Shown here piece by piece: positions 48,386 through 56,001 of a stretch of 64,000 nucleotides of DNA. Position 1 is the first letter of the stretch. The number at the start of each line of letters is the position of its first letter. The stretch comes from Solen grandis (taxonomy: Eukaryota > Mollusca > Bivalvia > Adapedonta > Solenidae), in the NCBI GenBank assembly GCA_021229015.1, contig CM037781.1, positions 71,440,903-71,504,902 of the forward strand, in the 5' to 3' direction. A program made the position numbers and the translations under genes. The notes beneath the pieces were generated by a model. It had not been told where the DNA came from. It ran no database searches and saw only the letters and a list, made by a program, of their open reading frames with translations.

Positions 48386-49690
48386 GACGTCACGTGACGT
48401 CATATGACGTTTATTTTTACATAATTTGATAAGACGCCCAGAGGCCTACTAACTGACAAAATTTCAACTTTCTATCTCAAATAGACAGTTTTTATAAGCA
48501 TTTAAATATTGACGTCATTGGTTCGAATCTTGGATCCGCCATATATGCTTGGACTTTTCGAATTTTGAAAAACGGACACCGGTATACACAATAAGAACTT
48601 AATATACACATTCTGTGAACATTTGATGAAAATCGGCCCATTAATAATGGCTCTGGACCGTGTACAAACTTTCTTAGTCAATTTCAAAATGTGACGTCAT
48701 ATGACGTCATAGGCTTCTGAAAATCATTGAAATCGAAATTTCAGCATCGTAAGCATGAGGCATTAAATTTTAATTGCCCTTCGAAAATTTCAACATATAG
48801 AAATACTCTTGTTAATATTAGAAATTCATATCATATAATGACGTCACGTGACGTCATATGACATTTATTTTCACAAAATGTTTAAGACTCCCAGAGACCT
48901 ATATACTGACCCAATATCATCTTTCTATCTCAAATAGGACCGATTTTATAAGAATTTGAAAATTTACGACCTTGGTTCGAATCTTGGAATCGCTATAGAA
49001 CCTTGGACTTTTCGAATTTTGAAAAACGGACACCGGTTGCACAACTAGAACTTAATATACACATTCTGTGAAAATTTGATGAAAATCGGTTCATTAATAA
49101 TGGCTCTGGACCGCGTACAAACTTTTGTAGCTTATTTCACGTGTGACGTCATATGACGTCATAGCTATATGAAAATCATAGAAATCAAAATAACATTTCT
49201 TGGAGAATATGACACCAAAATTTCATTGTCCTTGACCATATTAACATAATAAAATATGTGTTTAAAAATTAGAAATTTGATGACGTCATAAGACGTCACA
49301 AGACGTCCATTTTCACAGAATATTTAAATCTATCGAAGGTCTATATACTGACAAAATATCAACTTTCTGTCTCATTTAGGGACATTTTATGAGCATTTAT
49401 CAATTTGACGTCCTTGGTTTGAATCTTGCATTCGCCATAGAACCTTGTGCTTTTCGAATTTTGAAAAATGGACACAGAGATGCACAACTAGAACTTAATA
49501 TACACATTCTGTGAAAATTTGATAAAAATCGGTTTATTAATTATCGCTCTGGACCGCGTACAAACTTTTGTAGCAATTGCCAAGTGTGACGTCATAATGA
49601 CGTCATAGGCATATGAAAATTATAGAATTTTTTAATTACGCATATGAATAATATGCCATCGAAATTTCATTCTCCTAGGACGATTGCAAC
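48386..49690 (+). repeat. A-type repeat array (about 3 units)
   Basis: Clusters near 48386, 48693, 48840, 49144, 49282 (degenerate: TGACGTCATAAGACGTCACA) and 49588. The segment at 49131 (CTTATTTCACGTGTGACGTC) is the same as the first bases of the window. Confidence 0.85.
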
Positions 49691-49737
49691 ATATGAAAAT
49701 CCTTGAGGAAGAAAAGAATAATAATAATAATAATAAT
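49691..49737 (+). repeat. Short tail before J14
   Basis: Abbreviated tail, CATATGAAAATCCTTGAGGA then AAGAATAATAATAATAAT. Confidence 0.65.
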
Positions 49738-49779
49738 AACTAGATTTCATTCGTTGATACGAATGATAGGACTTTCTGC
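49738..49779 (+). repeat. Junction hairpin J14
   Basis: AACTAGAT, stem TCATTCGT (49747-49754), loop TGAT, stem ACGAATGA (49759-49766), TAGGACTTTCTGC. Same loop and same downstream S4 module as J8. Confidence 0.85.
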
Positions 49780-50000
49780 TAAAATTGAAAAATATTAAGA
49801 TTAATTCCGTTAGAAAGACTAATATTAAATTCTCTACCTTTTACTTTTTTTTTTCATATGGACTTCTTTGACGTCACATGATGTCATAGGTGCTGAAAAT
49901 TCTTTTGTTCAAAAGCGCATACTTTACTGTCGTAACTCTGAAATTTTAATTATTCTGAACTACTGGCATGAGGTCAAATCATTGCCATAAAATGAAAATT
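49780..50000 (+). repeat. S4 module and partial B unit, cut by the assembly gap
   Basis: TAAAATTGAAAAATATTAAG to CATATGGACTTCTTT, then B sequence (TGACGTCACATGATGTCATA, TTCAAAAGCGCATACTTTAC, CCATAAAATGAAAATT) up to the gap. Confidence 0.75.
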
Positions 50001-50100
50001 NNNNNNNNNNNNNNNNNNNNNNNNNNNNNNNNNNNNNNNNNNNNNNNNNNNNNNNNNNNNNNNNNNNNNNNNNNNNNNNNNNNNNNNNNNNNNNNNNNNN
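50001..50100. other. Assembly gap (100 N)
   Basis: Exactly 100 N, the conventional size for a gap of unknown length. It lies inside a B unit, so more repeat array is probably missing. Confidence 0.98.
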
Positions 50101-50565
50101 TTTAAGACAATTCTATTTAATAGATTTTTCACTATGCTTCAGCAAATTAACATACTACGTTTTTCTTGAAAAAAAATTAAGAAAATTTGTGTATATTTGT
50201 GTATGCGACAATAGTAGAAAATCTGTCGCATTGAATTTCTAAAACTTTTACACAGTGACAGAGTATGGAGTTGAAATTAAATGAAGTGTTGCTAGCCCAT
50301 AATATTGAGTTATCTGCCCTTTGTCTATCCAGATAAACATAGCAATAGCCTCTTTGGTAACCCATGCTGAAGTGGTCATGCACTGTTCATCAACAGGACA
50401 TGGCGATTACCTTTTCAGATCATGCAGCATCAGATACCCATGGCTGCCTATTACATCTTTTTGCCGTCGGATACTTGGCTAGCACTTTATCATTATAAGG
50501 ATATTCATAAGAGGTATATCGACTTGTCAAAATGCTGCTTACACAAATGTCAGTACCCTTCTGTT
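50101..50565. other. Low-copy non-coding stretch
   Basis: No A/B repeat material after the gap. Short ORFs on both strands (to 72 codons) lack recognisable domains. I see no gene. Confidence 0.45.
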
Positions 50566-51020
50566 GGAAAATTATTCCAATCCGTAAAAAAACATGGCCG
50601 CCAGGAGATGTCATTTAAAGGTTTCACTATATACTCTTAAGGCAAATTAGCCCTGCCCCTGGCAGCTATGATTTTTTATGAATCAGAATCATTTTAACAA
50701 TCTTGGTAGACAGCTACCCAAAGAACATCTGTACTAAAACATTTTGAAATCAGGTCAGTAATTTTGAAGATGATTTTTTTTTTTTTTTTTTTTCTATTGC
50801 CATGCCAGAGTTCACATGGATCAAGTTTATTATAGCAACTTTTATGAAGGTCCACCTAAAGATCATCCCTGCCAAGTTTAATCAAATTCTGTACAGTGGT
50901 TTCAGAGGATATGTCATTTAAAGCAAATTGTTGACAATGTATGACGGATGACAATGGACGCAGGGTGATCACAAAAGCTCACCTTCAGCGCATTGTGCTT
51001 AGCTGAGCTAACAAGAATAA
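50566..51020 (-). mobile_element. Hairpin-headed bivalve-type element fragment with fold-back
   Basis: 50640-51015, read on the minus strand, is the head and first unit of the element at 60459: GCTCAGCTAAGCAC ... GAAGGTGAGCTTTTGTGATC, then TTGTCAACAATTTGCTTTAA and CCACTGTACAGAATTTGATT. At the left edge, TTCCAATCCGTAAAAAAACA and TGGCCGCCAGGAG (about 50575-50608) are in the opposite orientation, so two fragments are joined head to head. Confidence 0.65.
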
Positions 51021-52079
51021 AGTTGCGATGTTGAAATTAATATTTATTTAGGTTTTGCAAAATTTAGATACGACACTGATCCTGTAAACCAGTTTATTAA
51101 AAAACTGTTGTTGTTTTTTTGCTCTCGATTCTACTTAGAAGAAATTCAAGTGTAATCTATTGGATGCATTTATCATCTTTAAAAACACAAATGTGACAAA
51201 AGTTATGGGGCACTAAGTGAATAAAAGGACCTAGACAGAGTATATGTCAGGCCTTGGTTAGGGAACATATGCAGAAGTGAATTGTATTGTGAATTATGAC
51301 TAAACCCTAGGGTACATTGTCAGGTCAAAGCAACAAAGCTATAGATCTTTGGTAAGCTAGACTATACAGGGTCTTACTTGTTAGAGTCTGTAGGCATAAT
51401 CTTTTGCATGATCCATCACTGCCTGGGTTTTGTGGATCCAGCATCCATACTTTATCCTATTAATATAAGAAAGCTAGATATATAATTCACCAACCACGCC
51501 ATATGAGTGGAAACCATTTCTCTTGAGTATAAGATGTATATGAGCCTGTGACAGTAAGGATCTTTGTGTATGTTTTAGATTTGTCAGTAGAAGCTGGCTG
51601 TATCTTTAAAGATAATTGTGTGTTTTTTCGGCGTAGCTGTCTAACTTCACTTTTGACCTACTTATGGAGGATGACGCAAGATAAGACCAAATGAATATTT
51701 CAACGATTTTCATTGGTAGAAAATGCCTTTACTAAGTGAGAAAGATTACACACAATGACAACTAGCTGAAATATATGAATTGTATTCACAATATAATAAC
51801 AAAGTATTCAGACTAAGATGCTGTTCTTTGATAAATATATAGTTGTTTTATAAAAATACTACTCATAGAGACACATTGCGACATGTTTTGGGCCAAATGT
51901 TATGAACATCTGCAGTAAATTATAGTCTGTTTTACCATCTCCACATAGTGCACTTCGTTACAACAATGTTCACTCTGAATCCCTGAACTGTTCTATGATC
52001 TCCGTTACTTTAATTCCAATCAAGGCCAGTTATCTTTCTTGTTTATGTTATTACTACACAGAGTAACACACCAGGTAAC
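51021..52079. other. Low-copy non-coding stretch
   Basis: AT-rich sequence without long ORFs, repeat arrays or recognised motifs. Confidence 0.45.
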
Positions 52080-52325
52080 TTAACCCTTTCCCTCATATAG
52101 ACTCATTTTGACGCACTCAATAGGTATCACATAAAGCCTGATCTGCAGAAAACCACAGTTAAACCTTACCAAATTTAATTACAAAATCCTCATTTCCAGA
52201 CCACTGAGGAGCAGCGGTGGGGTTTTACTATTTCAGATCAGCCTGCGAGTTACTCGCAGGCTGATCTGGTTTTATGCTGTTTGCATAGATCTTTTCATGG
52301 TGTCCTCTATGAGGGAAAGGGTTAA
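52080..52325. mobile_element. piggyBac-like MITE with subterminal hairpin
   Basis: Flanked by TTAA at 52080-52083 and 52322-52325, the target-site duplication of the piggyBac superfamily. Ends are inverted repeats: TTAACCCTTTCCCTCATA at the left and its complement at the right (TATGAGGGAAAGGGTTAA, one mismatch region inside). The interior holds a 16-bp-stem hairpin at 52234-52268 (CAGATCAGCCTGCGAG, loop TTA). No transposase, so non-autonomous. Confidence 0.8.
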
Positions 52326-52618
52326 GGTACTTTATTTATCTTCTTACAAAGAGAAAGTGTAAACAAGTAGTGGTATCAAGTAATTCACTGTCTTTACAGT
52401 GCTGTGAGCACTTGTGACTGCCTTTGTGACCAGAGCAGACATGGATCACCCTCCATATCCGTGGTTACAAGCATCATGTTCTGCATTGTTTGCTATTCAG
52501 TCAGTAAAACCCCATAAACAACTAATGGTAGAGTCCAAAATGGTGAAAAGACAAATCCAATTAAAAGAATTAGCATGGTAAAGGTAAAAAAAAAATACCA
52601 TGCATGCATATGGTTTAC
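52326..52618. other. Low-copy non-coding stretch
   Basis: No recognisable features between the MITE and the minisatellite. Confidence 0.45.
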
Positions 52619-52833
52619 ATAATTATGATATTTTCTACATACATATATTTGATATTATCATATAATTATGATATTTTCTACATACATATATTTGATTTTA
52701 TCATATAATTATGATATTTTCTACATACATATATTTGATATTATCATATAATTATGATATTTTCTACATACATATATTTGATATTATCATATAATTATGA
52801 TATTTTCTACATACATATATTTGATATTATCAT
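52619..52833 (+). repeat. 43-bp minisatellite, 5 copies
   Basis: Five head-to-tail copies starting at 52619, 52662, 52705, 52748 and 52791. The unit begins ATAATTATGATATTTTCTAC and includes ACATATATTTGAT. Copies are almost identical (one T for A in the second), indicating recent expansion. Confidence 0.95.
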
Positions 52834-53050
52834 CTATATATTATTAAGACTTCCAATTATGTCTCCCCCTTCATGTAGTAGGTAGGTAGACATTTTGATG
52901 TGTTTTCTGTCTGGATGGTTGTCACCATTCATGACCCCTACTTTGATGTTCTCTGATGTTAGGGGCATTTAACAATAACTGACTTGATAATGCCTGCCTC
53001 CCCAGCTGTATGTTTCTAGGTCTGTCAGTACAAGAATTTTAATAGCATAA

Positions 53051-53194
53051 ATACGTTACCTGTTATTACTTCAGGTATGTGTCTATTTGTGCACAGCTTC
53101 CAAAACAGAGTCCGCAAAATAAACCATTCCCTAAACCCCCTAGTTACCGGAAGTGTAACCCCCGTTCTCCAATTGTGTTTTGGAAGCCATCGAG
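53051..53194 (+). repeat. DIRS left inverted terminal repeat
   Basis: Complement of 59221-59365. Shared words include ACCTGTTATTACTTCAGGTA, GCACAGCTTCCAAAACAGAG and CCCCTAGTTACCGGAAGTGT. The outermost ~15-20 bp (53036-53055, ATTTTAATAGCATAAATACG) differ from the right end. An ATG at 53077 opens an 82-codon ORF that I do not consider a gene. Confidence 0.95.
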
Positions 53195-53523
53195 TTTCAG
53201 TGGGTAACCTTGTGTGTCCCTTTCTTGATAGCTTCTGTGCGCTACAGCTCTCCTTTTCTTACTTTTTCATAGTCTCGGCTGTGTGTTTATATTGTTTTTC
53301 TTGGTTTTATTCTATATTCGTGTAGAATTCCCAATCTCCGTCCCGTATCGGGACCTTTTGCCTTGTGTCACGGGTTTCCGTGCTTCGGCTCCCGTGACAC
53401 TGGTTTTATTATATTGATTTTGTATATACTGTTGTCTCGTTTCGAGATTTTCTTTGTACGGGTTTTCTATGGTCTTCCCGTTTTTTATTTTGCATACATT
53501 GTTCCTTTGTATTGCTTTTTACT
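53195..53523 (+). promoter_or_regulatory. DIRS 5' leader region
   Basis: About 330 bp between the left terminal repeat and the gag-like ATG, pyrimidine-rich on the plus strand (TCTCCTTTTCTTACTTTTTC). It would hold the transcript leader. I cannot point to a specific promoter motif; in DIRS elements the terminal repeat is thought to drive transcription. Confidence 0.4.
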
Positions 53524-56001
53524 ATGTCGCAGTCTCGGGGCTCCTGCGGACATGTTAAGGCGTCCTGGGATTCCCATCAATCCTGCCTATCATGTTCAGG
53601 GTGCTCTAGGGTCGACACCTGCACCGTTTGCGCTTCGTGGACAGACGAGATATGGAAGAAAGCCTCCTCCCGTCGGTCTTACTCTTCCCGGAAAAGGAAG
53701 GCCTCATCGTCCTCCTCCTTCTCTGGATTCAGCACTGCTGGGGGTCGGAGTCCCTCTCCCCCTCCCAGGAAGAAGGCTTCCCGCCCCTCTCCGGAGAGGC
53801 CGCCTTCATCTCCTGGCTCCCTGCCCGGCTCGCCTTGTGTCAGCCCCAGGGGAGCAGTCAAGGAGAATACTCCGACCGGTCACCGGTCACCGGGCATAAC
53901 CGGTCAATTACGTGATCGCAGTCATAGCCAAGCTCACGACCGGTCACCGGTCAGGTCTAGCCACCGGTCACCGGTCAAGACCGGTCACCGACCATCACGG
54001 GACAGGTCACCGGGTATATCTGCCAGGGACCGGTCACCGGTCAGGACCGGTCACCGACCACCGGTCACCGGGCACCGGTCACCGACCACTACTCACCGGT
54101 CACCGGGCACCGGTCAACAGGCACCGGTCACCGGTCATCATTCACCGGGCACCGGTCATCAATCACCGGTCACCGGTCATCATCGGTCTCAGAGACCCAA
54201 GACCGGTCATCACCGGTCATCGGCAAGAGATCTCCACAGATCTACGGCCAGGTCGGCTCATCACGCTAGGCGTGTGGGTCGCCGGCCTTCGCCGATTTTG
54301 TCTGAGAATTCGGACTCGAGTTTTTCCTCAGGTAGCCCTGCGATTTCTCCGCTTCGGCCACCTCCTCCTCCATGTTCAAGGGTGCCCAAGAAACGGTCCC
54401 ATAACCGTTCCCCGGGTTTTTCCGGTCACCGGTCCCCTAGCTCTGCTACTCGGGACCGGTCCCCTTTACGCTCCACCACGTCTTCGAAGGTTCAAGGTGC
54501 GGATGTTTCAGCGCAACCTCAGACCTTTGACCCTTCCACATGGTGGTCCCACATGATGGGGGAATACGCCAGGCATTTCAGTTCTGCCTCCTCCCCCGTC
54601 ATGCCGGGTGAACCTTCTTCTTCTAGGAGGGATCGGGTTTCTCTTCCACCAGAGACCCTTGATCACAGACTGTTCCTTCAGTCTCCTCCCTCCTCGGGTC
54701 CACAGGGCGCTTCTTCCGCACAGCCCCCTATGTGGCCCTTTTTCCCTCCATTTCCCTTCATGGGCTTTCCTCCTCAGGATGCTCCCCCATCTCGCCCTGA
54801 GGCTGGGTCTCCTCCCTCTACTCGCAATCCCCCTATTAGTGGGACTGCTCCAAGCGGACAATTGGAGGATGAAATCTCACTTCATGCTCCGGAGGAGGAC
54901 TCCTTATTTGCTGAGGATGTGCCTCTTTCGTCCACCTCGCGCCGATCCAGCGCTCATTCCGAACCTCGTACTGACAATCCTCTCTCTGACGAGGACGAGG
55001 AATCAGACGACAGTCAGTTTTCCATGGACAGGGCTGTTCAGGAGGTCTTTGCTACCTTACCTGCATCAGTATGCAAACCGGCCCCTCCTCCCTCCCGGAA
55101 GAGGTGCGAAGGTTACCTTGACCTCGTCGGTAAGCCTAAGGAATCCAAATCAGTCGAACCGGAGTTGCTCCCTTTCTCTCCGGTCGTCCGTTCGGCTCTG
55201 GAGGATTTCGAATCTTCATCCTCCTCTAAGCCAGGACCGGGCTGGTTTATTCCAACTTCAGACCTTCGGCCTTTGGGTTTTAACCCCAAGACCTACAAGT
55301 TTCCGGAGGGTGATTTTTCTATCCACCCCCCGAAACTGGACCTAGATGCGAGTCGGCTCCGGCTCAAGGTCCCCTCCTCTTTACCGCTTCAGCAGAAGGT
55401 CCTGGATCGCTGGGAGCAACGCTCCCGCTTTCTTTTCGGCATCTCGTCGCATACTGACTCCTTCGTGGTCGCTCTTTCGGTCAAGCTACAACAAAAGGAT
55501 GCCTTATCTGCTTCCGTCAGGCTTCTTTTAGAGGCCTTAGCAGCGACGGCAAAACATTCGATTTTGCTATCTCTCTCTCTCTCTTCCGAGATGACTCGCT
55601 GCAGGCGGGATGCCATCCTGGACGGCCCCAACAAGCTACTTCTCTCTTCTTCTCGAGAAAAGCTTAGGTCTGCCCCTCTTTCTTCATCGTCCCTCTTTGG
55701 GGGCCGAATCAAGGAAGTAGCGGATGCCTCCAGGGAGGAGCAAATGCACGGCGCGGTGGCCTTCCAGCCCCGCACGCCTACTTCGGCTCCCCCTAAATTC
55801 CGGATACCGAAGAAACCTTCGGCTTCTACCGGTAAATCCCCGAAGGACTCGGAAAAGGGCAAGCCTCAATCTCCTTTCAGAGGCAATCCCTCTTCCAGGG
55901 GCGCTCGCCAATCTGGTCCGCAGCGACCACGATTTCCTCCTTCATCGCCCCCCACCCCTTCTTCTACCTCTACCAGTCAAAGGGGTAGGAGTAAGCCCTA
56001 G
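53524..56001 (+). CDS. DIRS gag-like protein (ORF1)
   Basis: 825 residues from the ATG at 53524; the frame is open a few codons upstream but without an earlier ATG. The N-terminus has a compact Cys/His cluster (C8, H10, H18, C21, C24, C27, C33, C36, followed by W39) that could bind zinc. Residues ~40-250 are a Ser/Arg/Pro/His-rich low-complexity region built on TGHRSPV repeats; a proline-rich stretch and an acidic patch (SDEDEESDD) follow. Residues ~560-730 look folded and helical (LALxVKLQQK-type segment near DSFVVALSVKLQQ). The C-terminus is basic and Ser/Pro-rich, ending at TAG 55999-56001. Inferred role: structural nucleic-acid-binding protein of the retrotransposon particle. It overlaps ORF2 by 278 bp in another frame. 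Assignment rests mainly on position in a DIRS element; gag proteins of this group are poorly conserved. Confidence 0.85.
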   Translation: MSQSRGSCGHVKASWDSHQSCLSCSGCSRVDTCTVCASWTDEIWKKASSRRSYSSRKRKASSSSSFSGFSTAGGRSPSPPPRKKASRPSPERPPSSPGSLPGSPCVSPRGAVKENTPTGHRSPGITGQLRDRSHSQAHDRSPVRSSHRSPVKTGHRPSRDRSPGISARDRSPVRTGHRPPVTGHRSPTTTHRSPGTGQQAPVTGHHSPGTGHQSPVTGHHRSQRPKTGHHRSSARDLHRSTARSAHHARRVGRRPSPILSENSDSSFSSGSPAISPLRPPPPPCSRVPKKRSHNRSPGFSGHRSPSSATRDRSPLRSTTSSKVQGADVSAQPQTFDPSTWWSHMMGEYARHFSSASSPVMPGEPSSSRRDRVSLPPETLDHRLFLQSPPSSGPQGASSAQPPMWPFFPPFPFMGFPPQDAPPSRPEAGSPPSTRNPPISGTAPSGQLEDEISLHAPEEDSLFAEDVPLSSTSRRSSAHSEPRTDNPLSDEDEESDDSQFSMDRAVQEVFATLPASVCKPAPPPSRKRCEGYLDLVGKPKESKSVEPELLPFSPVVRSALEDFESSSSSKPGPGWFIPTSDLRPLGFNPKTYKFPEGDFSIHPPKLDLDASRLRLKVPSSLPLQQKVLDRWEQRSRFLFGISSHTDSFVVALSVKLQQKDALSASVRLLLEALAATAKHSILLSLSLSSEMTRCRRDAILDGPNKLLLSSSREKLRSAPLSSSSLFGGRIKEVADASREEQMHGAVAFQPRTPTSAPPKFRIPKKPSASTGKSPKDSEKGKPQSPFRGNPSSRGARQSGPQRPRFPPSSPPTPSSTSTSQRGRSKP
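53871..54215 (+). repeat. ACCGGTC heptamer minisatellite inside gag
   Basis: Degenerate tandem ACCGGTC / ACCGGGC words with many ACCGGT palindromes, inside ORF1. Because seven is not a multiple of three, the repeat reads as the same cyclic peptide TGHRSPV in every forward frame; the overlapping plus-strand frame at 53912-54556 shows the same words. Confidence 0.9.

Noticed and set aside
5406..49000. Recurring 60-98-codon minus-strand ORFs starting MTS in A and B units
   Set aside because: The start codon is part of the ATGACGTCA palindrome, and copies are broken by frameshifts and end at different places. A/B similarity is explained by shared DNA. A dN/dS test over all units would settle it; clear purifying selection would overturn this.
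620..49779. Junction hairpins as bacterial integron attC or terminators
   Set aside because: The hairpin/cassette analogy is only formal; all other content (SINEs, DIRS, MITEs) indicates a eukaryote and no integrase of that type is present.
1..50000. CRISPR array
   Set aside because: Repeated units are ~455 bp with no short-repeat/spacer structure, in what looks like eukaryotic DNA.
53077..53325. 82-codon ORF in the DIRS left terminal repeat, mirrored on the minus strand at 59121-59336
   Set aside because: It arises from the inverted terminal repeat itself and diverges outside it; no domain recognised.
53912..55345. Long overlapping frames in the gag region
   Set aside because: Explained by the frame-invariant heptamer repeat and GC-rich third-frame openness.
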